A DNA stretch of 44,921 bases, taken from Phycisphaerae bacterium (lineage in GTDB: Bacteria; Planctomycetota; Phycisphaerae; Sedimentisphaerales; Anaerobacaceae). A program made the translations under genes and the position numbers. The notes under the pieces were generated by a model. That model ran no database searches and had not been told where the DNA came from. It saw only the letters and a program-made list of their open reading frames with translations. Of the stretch, positions 1 to 7,239 are shown piece by piece. Position 1 is the stretch's first letter, and each line of letters starts with the position of its first letter. The stretch is from the NCBI GenBank assembly GCA_016782865.1, contig JADHXR010000050.1:1-44921 (forward strand), read 5' to 3'.

Positions 1-409
1 GGTCGGTCCTGATCCCTAACGAGGGAGAACCATACATCCGTGTGTCGATTTTGGTGGTTGTTGATTGGGGCACGTTTGTCAGCGTTACGTTACTTCGGCA
101 GACGAATCCCTGGCTGGCCTGAACCTGCTCGGCTACTTGCGCCCAGACGATGCCAGACGTGCTGCCGGTGTCGACGAACACAATAAAACCGAGGATTGTC
201 GCCGCAATGATTGCCGCCGCGGCGGCTGGTTTTGTGAGTGAACTTTTCATAATGCTGCTCCTGATAGGTATCCGGCTCGAAACCGGAGTATCTGTCATTG
301 ATTGTTCCTGAGCACCACGAATCTCCTCGAAAATAGCATCGTGTCGGGTGCCGTTCGTGCTCAATGTTGCTTTATGGAAATATCTTTCTATGTCATCTGC
401 GGATTTCAT
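1..409 (-). CDS. ECF sigma partner, membrane protein (module 1, partial)
   Basis: This gene runs off the left edge, so only about 136 N-terminal residues are visible. It begins at an ATG that overlaps the stop of the upstream ECF sigma gene (ATGA), with GAGGTGA as ribosome binding site, which implies translational coupling. About 53 hydrophilic residues are followed by MKSSLTKPAAAAAI and one hydrophobic helix, then an extracytoplasmic segment beginning like the complete paralogue at 1091-1948 (VWAQVAEQVQAS against VWGEVIGKLEAS). Position next to a sigma factor suggests an anti-sigma or signal-sensing role, with the cytosolic part binding sigma and the outer part sensing. That role is inferred: no zinc anti-sigma motif is seen. 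A second start signal lies at 248-262. Confidence 0.75.
   Translation of the reverse strand, partial: MKSADDIERYFHKATLSTNGTRHDAIFEEIRGAQEQSMTDTPVSSRIPIRSSIMKSSLTKPAAAAAIIAATILGFIVFVDTGSTSGIVWAQVAEQVQASQGFVCRSNVTLTNVPQSTTTKIDTRMYGSPSLGIRTD
248..262 (-). promoter_or_regulatory. Internal ribosome binding site and ATG, module 1 partner
   Basis: AGGAG, seven bases, then an in-frame ATG at codon 54 of the partner gene, immediately before the membrane helix. The same arrangement with identical spacing is present in the other four partner genes. It could produce a short form lacking the cytosolic domain. Confidence 0.55.
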
Positions 410-948
410 ACTGTCACCTCACTATTAAGCAATGAGCGCAGTTTCTCAATGCCATATCTGTATCGGCCATTCACTGTGCTTATGGAAGTCTTCTGCAACC
501 TCGCTATCTGGCGAAAAGTCATGTCTGCTTCCATGCGCAGGGTGATGACTTCCCTTTGTTCATACGGCAGAGACGCCATCGCACAGCTCAAACGCTCCAG
601 CCGCTCACTCAAAACCGCCCACTGGTCGGGCCGTCTTGCCATCGACGGTACACGTTCGGCCTTGTCGAGACTCTGCAATCTCCGGCGTTTGTTGTCCCGT
701 CGTTGGTTTCGAACGCGGTTCAAGGTGCTGGTTATCAAGTAGCTTTTCAGGCTGCCGGCCAGGCCGAACCGATCGGCAGACTGGGCGAAACGGACAAACA
801 CTCCCTGGACAATATCTTCGGCCGCCTCGGCGTTGCCCGTCAACACCACGGCCAGCTTGAGCAGATGCCCATGATGCTTGTCATAGATTCGCCGCAGGGC
901 TTGACGGCTTCCCCGCTTGAACTTCCAGATAAGCAGCTTATCTTCCAT
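406..948 (-). CDS. ECF RNA polymerase sigma factor (module 1)
   Basis: A sigma-70 family extracytoplasmic-function factor of about 180 residues. The N-terminal region 2 is visible (AAEDIVQGVFVRFAQ, the core-binding and -10 recognition helices) followed by a basic linker and a C-terminal region 4 (LPYEQREVITLRMEA, then a helix-turn-helix reading RQIARLQKTSISTVNGRYRYG). It closely resembles the sigma factors of modules 2 and 3, which start MLEDR..WKFK. I place the start at the ATG giving MEDKLLIWKF by that alignment. An upstream GTG or TTG (963, 966) is possible. Its stop overlaps the start of the membrane partner by 4 bases. It would direct RNA polymerase to an unknown regulon, probably controlled by that partner. 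Confidence 0.9.
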   Translation of the reverse strand: MEDKLLIWKFKRGSRQALRRIYDKHHGHLLKLAVVLTGNAEAAEDIVQGVFVRFAQSADRFGLAGSLKSYLITSTLNRVRNQRRDNKRRRLQSLDKAERVPSMARRPDQWAVLSERLERLSCAMASLPYEQREVITLRMEADMTFRQIARLQKTSISTVNGRYRYGIEKLRSLLNSEVTV

Positions 949-1034
949 TACCCTATTACACACCAAAAGCGGCGCTTTTATATATGGTTTTTCAGTTTTT
1001 TTGGGAGGGACTGCCGTTTATATAAGGGCGCACA

Positions 1035-1066
1035 AAAAAGCCGAGCCTTTTCCGGCTCGGCTTTTT
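1035..1066. terminator. Intrinsic terminator between modules 1 and 2
   Basis: Perfect GCCGAGCC / GGCTCGGC stem (1040-1047 and 1054-1061) flanked by A and T runs on both sides, so it can act in either direction. It lies just after the module 2 partner stop on the minus strand. Closely similar hairpins follow modules 3, 4 and 5. Confidence 0.85.
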
Positions 1067-1090
1067 GGATTGTCTCTATACTTATGTTTG

Positions 1091-1948
1091 CTAATCCGCC
1101 AACTCGTAGTCCGGCGGAATCTTGGGCTCGAATTCGCTCGCATCCAGTTCTACGTCCCATTGGAACTGGTCCAGCACTACCTCGATTCGTCCGCCATCAT
1201 CGCCTTCAAGGACAGCGTTGCCCTCAAATAGAACGGGATAGCCCGTTTCCACACTGACCCATAGTTGCACCATCGAGCTGTCAACTGGAGGACCGGAATC
1301 GCCGAAGAAGGCCGGGTCTGTCGTTTCAAGGCCTTCGCACAGGATCCCCTCGATCGTTTTCTGCCCCAGCTTTCGGCACTCGCAGGACAGGAGCTTCTGA
1401 ACCCACACCTTGGGACTTATCTCGTCCCGATGCCCCTGCGCCATTTGTTCGCTGATCGTATGACGGAAGTATCGCTTGTCGTCGTGGTCGATCCGCACCA
1501 TGGTCCTTGCGTTGTAATCGCAATAGAGCGAACCGGTGACCCGATCTGCCTCGTACTGGTCCGTTCGAGTGTGCGTCGGACAGCCATAAATCATCCGATA
1601 GTCCTCCTCGCCGGGCCGATTAGAAATGGTCATGGTCGACCGACAGATGAGTCCTCGGCTGGCCTCCAGTTTTCCGATTACTTCGCCCCAGGCGACACCT
1701 GTCGCTGAGCCGCCGAACTGACTTACCCCGATAAGCACCGCAGCAATTATTACCGCAGCAGCGGCCAATTTTGTAATTGGACTCTTCATGATTGTTCTCC
1801 CTATGCTAGGCTGCATGACAGCCGGCTCTTGTTCTTGTGTTTTGTCGAATTGATCCATGAGATCCTTCAGAACCGCCTGATTTGTCTCAGGATCGGAATG
1901 CATCTCGGCATTCTTTATTAGCTTCTCTACATTTTCTGGTGATCTCAT
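1091..1948 (-). CDS. ECF sigma partner, membrane protein (module 2)
   Basis: A 285-residue bitopic protein. Residues 1-53 are hydrophilic and start MRSPENVEKLIKN, a segment shared with the module 3 partner. Residues about 54-78 form one hydrophobic helix (MKSPITKLAAAAVIIAAVL). The rest is an extracytoplasmic domain with two cysteines near CECRKLGQ and a CEGLE motif, ending FEPKIPPDYELAD, close to the module 5 partner (FEVEIPPDYELME). The shape recalls LolA-like lipoprotein-sorting domains found in planctomycete sigma-linked proteins, but that assignment is from memory of the family and not proven here. The gene overlaps its sigma gene by ATGA. A likely role is as membrane regulator or sensor for that sigma factor. 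Confidence 0.8.
   Translation of the reverse strand: MRSPENVEKLIKNAEMHSDPETNQAVLKDLMDQFDKTQEQEPAVMQPSIGRTIMKSPITKLAAAAVIIAAVLIGVSQFGGSATGVAWGEVIGKLEASRGLICRSTMTISNRPGEEDYRMIYGCPTHTRTDQYEADRVTGSLYCDYNARTMVRIDHDDKRYFRHTISEQMAQGHRDEISPKVWVQKLLSCECRKLGQKTIEGILCEGLETTDPAFFGDSGPPVDSSMVQLWVSVETGYPVLFEGNAVLEGDDGGRIEVVLDQFQWDVELDASEFEPKIPPDYELAD
1787..1801 (-). promoter_or_regulatory. Internal ribosome binding site and ATG, module 2 partner
   Basis: GGGAG, seven bases, then the in-frame ATG of MKSPITKLAA at codon 54. Same geometry as in the other four partner genes. Confidence 0.55.
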
Positions 1949-2490
1949 TTTGTCGCCTCGCTGTTCAACTGAGACCGCAATTTGTCCAGCCCGATTCGAT
2001 ATCGACTCTGGGCTGTCTTAATCGGAATTCCCTGCGATTTTGCTATCCGCCCGAATTTCATCCCGAGTTGAGCACGCAGGATCACCGTTTCCCGCTGCTC
2101 ATACGGCAGTTTTGCCAGAGCGTCATTCAATCGCTTCAATTCGTCACTACATATTATCCATCGATCCGGTCTGGCCGCATTTGATGCTGTTGGCGGCGTT
2201 TCATCCGACCGCGAACCGTGCCGCCGGCGGTATGCCCGATTGGCGTTGCGCGCCCTGTTGGCGACACATGTTGCCAGATAGCCTCTCAGGCTTCCGGTAA
2301 GCCGGAACTGCCCGGCGTTGCGTATGAATGAGGCAAAGACATCGTGCACAACATCCTCGGCAGCCTCTGATTCGCTTAGCAGGGAAATCGCCAGCCTCAG
2401 CAAGTCGTCTCTATACTTCTCGTAGATCCGGCAGAAGGCGTCTTTGCCGCCGCGCTTGAATTTCCACACTAACAACCTGTCTTCGAGCAC
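1945..2490 (-). CDS. ECF RNA polymerase sigma factor (module 2)
   Basis: ECF sigma factor of about 181 residues. Region 2 shows AAEDVVHDVFASFIRN. Region 4 shows LPYEQRETVILRAQLG followed by the helix-turn-helix GRIAKSQGIPIKTAQSRYRIG. I choose the GTG start (VLEDRLLVWKF) because AGGGG sits seven bases upstream and the alignment to modules 1 and 3 begins there; a TTG three bases earlier is the alternative. The stop overlaps the partner start by 4 bases. Its sequence is most like the module 1 and 3 sigma factors, pointing to local duplication. No C-terminal extension is present. Confidence 0.9.
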   Translation of the reverse strand: MLEDRLLVWKFKRGGKDAFCRIYEKYRDDLLRLAISLLSESEAAEDVVHDVFASFIRNAGQFRLTGSLRGYLATCVANRARNANRAYRRRHGSRSDETPPTASNAARPDRWIICSDELKRLNDALAKLPYEQRETVILRAQLGMKFGRIAKSQGIPIKTAQSRYRIGLDKLRSQLNSEATK

Positions 2491-2508
2491 CAATCAGCCC
2501 CTTTTGCC

Positions 2509-2669
2509 AGGCTCTGTCGGAAAACTCCATCGTCGGCCCGAGAGCGAGCGGTTTTTCGCCTGGCAAAGACGGCGAAGCAGGCGATGTTCGTTGTATCGTC
2601 GATGCAGCCGGATGCAGTCAGGCGGAAAATAAGCCGCTCGAAGCCAGATCGAGCTTTCCGACAGAGCCT
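2509..2669. mobile_element. MITE-like inverted-repeat element, copy 1
   Basis: A 161 bp element with perfect 15 bp terminal inverted repeats (AGGCTCTGTCGGAAA at 2509-2523, its complement at 2655-2669). The arms pair imperfectly further inward (CGAGCGG near the left arm, CCGCTCG in the right arm). It has no coding capacity. A diverged copy in the opposite orientation lies at 41351-41512, sharing TCGTCGGCCCGAG, CGAAGCAGGCGAT and ATCGTCGATGCA blocks in the same order. I saw no clear target duplication. Confidence 0.7.
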
Positions 2670-2797
2670 AGTATCAGATCGATCAACCATCACCTATATA
2701 ACACCGGAAGCCGGTGCTTTGCTCAAACTAAAATCGCTTTTTTTCAGATAATCGTTCACAGGTCTTGGCGACGCAGTCTTCCTTGTGAAAAGCGCAT

Positions 2798-2829
2798 AAA
2801 AAAGGCCGAGCCAATAAGGCCCGGCCTTT
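2798..2829. terminator. Intrinsic terminator after module 3
   Basis: AAAGGCCGAGCC / GGCCCGGCCTTT stem with one A-C mismatch, downstream of the module 3 partner stop on the minus strand. It resembles the hairpin at 1035-1066. Confidence 0.75.
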
Positions 2830-2858
2830 GTGTCTGGGGGGGGGATTCAATCTTGAGA

Positions 2859-3587
2859 CTACTGGTCATCCTTGGGTAGGCCAACTGACCAGAGGACTTC
2901 GGTTCCGTCGCTGAGGTAGTACCGTTCTCGCTTGAATGAAAAGACACGGTTCCGCACAACCTCCTCGTAAGTGCCGAGATCTTCTCCAGGTCCTGCTTTC
3001 CTAAGTTGATGCCACTCTTGCAACTTTGCTGCGCCTGCAAGTGCGTACTCACCTTCGGTACCACCTTCCCGCATATCGATTATTCGGCCGTCTGAGAGTT
3101 CATATTTATACACATGCACTTTCATTTCGAGGGTACCGTCCGTCATCATTTCTTCGACCTTGAGTAATTCTCTCTTATCCTGTTGCCTCAGGCTTTCGAT
3201 CTCTTCAAGGTCCCTTCGGGTCTGCTCCACATCGGTTACTTCGTCGGCGTCAAGTGTGACGACGCTCTCGCGATCTTCGCTTATGAAAATGTGAGCGCCA
3301 TCATCGCTTTTGCCATAGTAATAGTACTTCGCAATATTAACACCCACAACAGATATGGCCCCGACGCCTATCACAACGGCAACCACAGCAGCTACTTTCC
3401 AAACTCTGCTTCTATCTGACATTTTGTGTCTCCTTATGTTCGGTGAAGCGAACGCCGGTTCTATCTTTTGGGATTTCTCCTGTACCTGGAGCAATTCACC
3501 GAGAACTCTTTGGTCCGCTTCTGAGTTGGTATAAACGTCCAAATTCAAATTCTTAATCAATTTCTTTATCTTCTCTGTCGATCTCAC
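2859..3587 (-). CDS. ECF sigma partner, membrane protein (module 3)
   Basis: A 242-residue protein starting at GTG (GTGA overlap with the sigma stop, GAGGTGG upstream). Its first 55 residues (MRSTEKIKKLIKN) match the module 2 partner. A single hydrophobic helix follows (WKVAAVVAVVIGVGAISVVG), then an extracytoplasmic part that differs from the other partners: it has a tetra-tyrosine stretch, an acidic coiled-coil-like region (TRRDLEEIESLRQQDKRELL) and short beta-rich sequence. The cytosolic piece is therefore conserved while the sensor part has been replaced, as expected for paired regulators with different inputs. The function is otherwise unknown. Confidence 0.75.
   Translation of the reverse strand: MRSTEKIKKLIKNLNLDVYTNSEADQRVLGELLQVQEKSQKIEPAFASPNIRRHKMSDRSRVWKVAAVVAVVIGVGAISVVGVNIAKYYYYGKSDDGAHIFISEDRESVVTLDADEVTDVEQTRRDLEEIESLRQQDKRELLKVEEMMTDGTLEMKVHVYKYELSDGRIIDMREGGTEGEYALAGAAKLQEWHQLRKAGPGEDLGTYEEVVRNRVFSFKRERYYLSDGTEVLWSVGLPKDDQ
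3420..3434 (-). promoter_or_regulatory. Internal ribosome binding site and ATG, module 3 partner
   Basis: AGGAG, seven bases, then an in-frame ATG at codon 56 (MSDRSRVWKVAAVV). The spacing is conserved although the protein sequence around it differs from MKSPITK in the other partners. Confidence 0.55.
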
Positions 3588-4129
3588 TTTTCCACCTCAC
3601 CGTTTAAGATTGACCGCAGCTTGTCTAGTCCATACCGATATCGGCCTTTAACAGTATTGATTGAGATGTCCTGCAACTTGGCTATTTCCCTGAATTTCAT
3701 CCCGGCCCGAAGGTGCAGGATCACAACTTCTCGCTGCTCGTATGGAAGCCGTGCCATTGTATCGCTCCACTTGCTCAATTCTTCACTGCAAATGAGCCAT
3801 TGCTCAGGCGTTTTCGAATGCGAGAGGACGGGTTCGGCTTCGTCCAATGCGACAGTTTGCCGGTGCTGATTCGCCCGGTTCTTGTTTCGGGCGCGATTAG
3901 CAACGCAGGTCAGCAAATAGCTCTTGAGGTTTCCGCTGAGCTTCAGCGTCTCAGCCGATTGCGCGAACGATACAAAGACATCGTGCACTATATCTTCGGC
4001 GTCGCCCACATCATTCAGGAGAACGGTCGCCAGCCTGAGCAAGTCTTTCTTGTACTTCTGGTAGATCCGCCGCAGAGCGTCACCACTGCCGCACTTGAAC
4101 TTCCATATCAGCACTCTATCTTCCAGCAT
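3584..4129 (-). CDS. ECF RNA polymerase sigma factor (module 3)
   Basis: ECF sigma factor of 181 residues starting MLEDRVLIWKFK. Region 2 carries DAEDIVHDVFVSFAQS. Region 4 carries LPYEQREVVILHLRAG and the helix-turn-helix REIAKLQDISINTVKGRYRYG. It is the closest relative in the window of the module 1 and 2 sigma factors. The stop overlaps the partner start by 4 bases. A TTATAA sequence lies in the upstream region near 4170 but no convincing -35 goes with it. Confidence 0.92.
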   Translation of the reverse strand: MLEDRVLIWKFKCGSGDALRRIYQKYKKDLLRLATVLLNDVGDAEDIVHDVFVSFAQSAETLKLSGNLKSYLLTCVANRARNKNRANQHRQTVALDEAEPVLSHSKTPEQWLICSEELSKWSDTMARLPYEQREVVILHLRAGMKFREIAKLQDISINTVKGRYRYGLDKLRSILNGEVEK

Positions 4130-4273
4130 CAGCGAGTCACTTTCCCAAGCTTAGGATCAACACCACTTATAACACAACCGAGCCACCCCTTTGGGTATAA
4201 AAAAATGTGGATTTCCTGCAAGAATGTAACGCGGCGATCCCCAGCACGCTAATTCACAAAGGAAAACGCATTG

Positions 4274-4305
4274 AAAAGGCCGAGCTATACGAACTCGGCC
4301 CATGT
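4274..4305. terminator. Intrinsic terminator after module 4
   Basis: GGCCGAG / CTCGGCC stem (4278-4284 and 4294-4300) with an A run on one side, downstream of the module 4 partner stop. It belongs to the same look-alike set as 1035-1066. Confidence 0.7.
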
Positions 4306-4341
4306 TTGGCACGCTGCTTGTGAGAGAATCAGGCTGCTCTT

Positions 4342-5607
4342 TCAAAGCCCACCATCGACCTGCCAGCGTTTTGCAGGATTGTCATTTCTTAATGCCAGGT
4401 TGTGCTTTTTGACATATCCGCCCTTGAGTTTGATCTCATATGGAACGAACCAGCCCCCGTAGCCTCCGGACTGGAATGGCTCACCGATAGAGATAATCTC
4501 GATGCCGCCCAGGTAATCCTTGGTTCTTTGGGGGACATGAGACTGGGAGTTGAATTTGAGATATCCATCCCAGTTCTCTTCTGCACAGGCACTGAAGAAT
4601 GTCGTTGCAGCCTCTTTCGGTGTCATGTTTTCGTATTTCTCGTTATCCGGCAGAATCTCCGGCTCTTTGTCCCAGACCACATCATTGGGCAACTCGAGAG
4701 TAAATACACTGTCGTCAATCAGAGGATTATATTCTATGCTCGTGGTTTCGAATATCTTGACTTCGCTGTCGTCCGTAATAACGTATATCTCAAAACTCTT
4801 CAGCAAGTTAGTACTTGCATCGAAGCAGTACACTCGTCTGTGGTCTGAATCTGAGACGAACTTGTTTCTGAGATAATCGTCCTTGTCGACTCTTGCCGGG
4901 ACGGCAACCTCTACAATCAGTACATCCGAGCCGTCTATTTGTTTCTCATGTGCTGTAAACAACTCTGCATCTTCGCCCAGTCTGGCCTTGCTCAGTTCGC
5001 TCTCCAAGAGCTTGTCGACGTCCAGAATATGTCCGCACCAGTAGCTGTCATAACAGTAAAAGTTGGGAGATGGGCCCGACTTAGAGGCGAAACCCGACCT
5101 TATAAAGAGGACGGTTGATGCACCGTCCATAAGTACAAGACGACCCGGCTTATCGATTCGCCACTGGACTAGGCCCATAGCGTCGGTTCTCTTCCACATA
5201 TCTATCGGGACAAAATCACGTTCCAGGCTGATGTAAGCGAAGTTGTCCCGGGGCAGTGTTCGCATTCGAGCGCTGATATGAATCGAGTGCAGATCCGTTA
5301 CTGCCTCAGTGGCGTTAGAGAGTATCTGGGCAGCGGCCAAGGGTATCGATTCTTCCCAGAGATTTAGCGACAGTACTAAGGCGATGATAATAACTGCCGC
5401 GGCGGCTAATTTTGTGATTGGACTCTTCATGGTCATTCTCCTTATCTTCGGCGGACCTGGCGAGGCCGGGGTTTCGTTACCCGTCCGCCTACTTTCGGTT
5501 TCTGCAAGAATCTCCCGGCGCAGCTTTTCCCGATGTTGATGGGGCGCGTGCTGCGGCAGGTGGACGCTTCTGAGATATTTGTCTATCTTCTCAATATTAT
5601 CACTCAT
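4342..5607 (-). CDS. ECF sigma partner, membrane protein with NTF2-like tail (module 4)
   Basis: A 421-residue bitopic protein. I start it at the ATG giving MSDNIEKIDKYLR, 15 bases after the sigma stop; the frame is open further upstream inside the sigma gene. Residues 1-59 are hydrophilic, followed by a hydrophobic helix (MKSPITKLAAAAVIIIALVL). A long extracytoplasmic region contains several beta-rich segments. The last 90 residues (from MTPKEAATTFFSACAEENW to the end) look like a DUF4878/NTF2-like fold, absent from the other partners. It is probably a sensor or anti-sigma-like regulator for the module 4 sigma factor. That role rests on position and architecture only. Confidence 0.78.
   Translation of the reverse strand: MSDNIEKIDKYLRSVHLPQHAPHQHREKLRREILAETESRRTGNETPASPGPPKIRRMTMKSPITKLAAAAVIIIALVLSLNLWEESIPLAAAQILSNATEAVTDLHSIHISARMRTLPRDNFAYISLERDFVPIDMWKRTDAMGLVQWRIDKPGRLVLMDGASTVLFIRSGFASKSGPSPNFYCYDSYWCGHILDVDKLLESELSKARLGEDAELFTAHEKQIDGSDVLIVEVAVPARVDKDDYLRNKFVSDSDHRRVYCFDASTNLLKSFEIYVITDDSEVKIFETTSIEYNPLIDDSVFTLELPNDVVWDKEPEILPDNEKYENMTPKEAATTFFSACAEENWDGYLKFNSQSHVPQRTKDYLGGIEIISIGEPFQSGGYGGWFVPYEIKLKGGYVKKHNLALRNDNPAKRWQVDGGL
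5428..5442 (-). promoter_or_regulatory. Internal ribosome binding site and ATG, module 4 partner
   Basis: AGGAG, seven bases, then the in-frame ATG of MKSPITKLAA at codon 60 of the partner. Same spacing as the four other modules. Confidence 0.55.
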
Positions 5608-5621
5608 GGTTTCATTCCCGA

Positions 5622-6221
5622 CTATTCTGGTAACACGCCCCAACGCACCAGGATATCCTGCAACCGGGCCAGCCCGCGGTGCAACTGGGATTTGACTGTG
5701 CCTTCTTTTGTCGCCGTGATCTCGCATATCTCGGCAATCGCCTTATCTTCGAAGTAGCGAAGGACTATCACCGTTCGGTACTTCGATCGCAGTTCCAGTA
5801 GTGCCTTGTGCACAAGGCGATACTCCTCTGCCGCCTCCAGGCTGTCGGCGTCTGACGGTCCGGCGACATGTATGTCAGCATCCGGCTCAAGACTGATCAT
5901 CTTGACGCGTCTCTGCCTGCGCCAGTGCATCCGGACTTCGTTTGTGGCGATACGAAAGAGCCACGCCCTAAACGGAATCTGTCGCCAGCGATATCGCCCG
6001 AGGTGCCGAAAGGCGGCGAGAAACACATTCGACGTCAGGTCCTCAGTCACGGCACTGTCGAAAGTGCAATGATGGATATAGCTGAGGACTTCGCTATAGT
6101 ATTTGTCAAAGAGCCTTCCTGCGGCTTCGGTGTCCTGGCGCGCCGCTGCAACCAGGATCCGGTCTTCATCTAAGATGTCGTGTGTGGCCTGCAAATCACA
6201 CCTTAACGCGTCTTCCGCCAT
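5622..6221 (-). CDS. ECF RNA polymerase sigma factor (module 4)
   Basis: ECF sigma factor of 199 residues, of a different branch from modules 1-3. Region 2 shows AVTEDLTSNVFLAAFRHL and FRAWLFRIATNEVRMHWRR. Region 4 shows LRSKYRTVIVLRYFEDKAI followed by helix-turn-helix CEITATKEGTVKSQLHRGL. The ATG is supported by GGAG seven bases upstream. The membrane partner follows 15 bases after the stop without overlap. A perfect TATAAT lies 29 bases upstream of the start. Confidence 0.92.
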   Translation of the reverse strand: MAEDALRCDLQATHDILDEDRILVAAARQDTEAAGRLFDKYYSEVLSYIHHCTFDSAVTEDLTSNVFLAAFRHLGRYRWRQIPFRAWLFRIATNEVRMHWRRQRRVKMISLEPDADIHVAGPSDADSLEAAEEYRLVHKALLELRSKYRTVIVLRYFEDKAIAEICEITATKEGTVKSQLHRGLARLQDILVRWGVLPE

Positions 6222-6249
6222 TCGATCGCTCCGGAGTCAATCTTCACCT

Positions 6250-6255
6250 ATTATA
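6250..6255 (-). promoter_or_regulatory. Possible -10 element upstream of module 4 sigma gene
   Basis: A TATAAT hexamer 29 bases before the ATG. I see no good -35 partner at 16-18 bases, so this is weak. Confidence 0.3.
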
Positions 6256-6303
6256 ATGCACGAAGACCGCAAAGGTTGCATCTTGTTGCCCACAAAAGAG
6301 CAC

Positions 6304-6332
6304 AAAAAAAGCCGAGCCTTCTCCGGCTCGGC
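6304..6332. terminator. Intrinsic terminator after module 5
   Basis: Perfect GCCGAGCC / GGCTCGGC stem (6311-6318 and 6325-6332) preceded by a run of seven A. Stem and much of the loop match the terminator at 1035-1066, suggesting it was copied with the modules. Confidence 0.8.
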
Positions 6333-6361
6333 ATGTTGGATTATCTCCATGCTCATGTTTG

Positions 6362-7237
6362 CTATTCCATCAATTCGTAGTCGGGCGGGATTTCGACCTC
6401 GAATTCACTCTCATCGTATTCCGCGTCCCATCGGAGTTGGTCCACTGTCACTACTTGGCGCTGCTGGCCGTCCTCTCCGCCGGTCATCTCGACCCGGACG
6501 AGAACGGGATAGCCGGTCTCGACGCTGACCCAAAGCTCCCCTCTGGCCGGGCCATTCACTTCAAAGACCGCCGCATCGGTCACCTCGACGCCTTCACAAA
6601 GCGCCCCTTCGATTCTCCTTTGTCCCACTTGCCGGTATCCGCCAGACAAGAACCGCTTTACGTAATTCTCGGGCGTCATCCATTCGTTGCGTATGGTCTG
6701 GGCATCCTGTTCGCTCAATTCTTCCCTGATCCACACTTTTTTGTCATGGGCGAGCCACAGCTTGGTCTTCGCTTCGAGGTTCACACAGATCGTACGTGTA
6801 AGCACGTCACCTGTGTACCAGTCTGCCCGATAATGGGTGGGCGAGCGCCGATAAAGGGTGCATTTCTCAGGATTGTTGGGACTGCTGGTCGTTACGCGCG
6901 AAGCACTTCCACGGCTGGCTTGGATCTTCTGGGCCACTTCAGCCCAGACGACGCCGGAGGTGCTGTCGGTGCCGATGAATTCAAATAATCCCAATGCAAC
7001 CACGGTAATGAACGCCGCCGCAGCGGCTGCTCTTGTAATTGAACTTTTCATAATAATTCTCCTTGTCTTCCGCAGGCCCGGCGAAGCGTGAGCTTCACCA
7101 CCTGCCCGCGAGGTTAACATTTCCACGGCTTGGGGGTGATTCTGCTTCCATTGCTCGAAGTCCGTCGGCGTTTCTTCTGAGCCGATGATGTCTGTCAACG
7201 CTTCATCGAGCCATTTGTCGTTTTCAGGACGTACCAT
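6362..7237 (-). CDS. ECF sigma partner, membrane protein (module 5)
   Basis: A 291-residue bitopic protein. Residues 1-62 are hydrophilic and acidic. A helix follows (MKSSITRAAAAAAFITVVAL), then an extracytoplasmic domain clearly homologous to the module 2 partner: VVWAEVAQKIQASRGS, a CEGVEV motif, ELWVSVETGYPVLVR and the ending IPPDYELME. The gene starts two bases after the sigma stop, so the pair is surely co-transcribed. As with its paralogues, an anti-sigma or sensor role is inferred from position. The conserved VSVETGYPVL segment is a useful signature for finding more copies. Confidence 0.8.
   Translation of the reverse strand: MVRPENDKWLDEALTDIIGSEETPTDFEQWKQNHPQAVEMLTSRAGGEAHASPGLRKTRRIIMKSSITRAAAAAAFITVVALGLFEFIGTDSTSGVVWAEVAQKIQASRGSASRVTTSSPNNPEKCTLYRRSPTHYRADWYTGDVLTRTICVNLEAKTKLWLAHDKKVWIREELSEQDAQTIRNEWMTPENYVKRFLSGGYRQVGQRRIEGALCEGVEVTDAAVFEVNGPARGELWVSVETGYPVLVRVEMTGGEDGQQRQVVTVDQLRWDAEYDESEFEVEIPPDYELME
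7049..7063 (-). promoter_or_regulatory. Internal ribosome binding site and ATG, module 5 partner
   Basis: AAGGAG, seven bases, then the in-frame ATG of MKSSITRAAA at codon 63. Same spacing as the other four partner genes. Confidence 0.55.
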
Positions 7238-7239
7238 GA

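Noticed and set aside
302..1257. Plus-strand open frames over the module 1 sigma gene
   Set aside because: They are antisense to a well-supported ECF sigma gene and its partner, with arginine- and serine-rich nonsense sequence and no ribosome binding sites.
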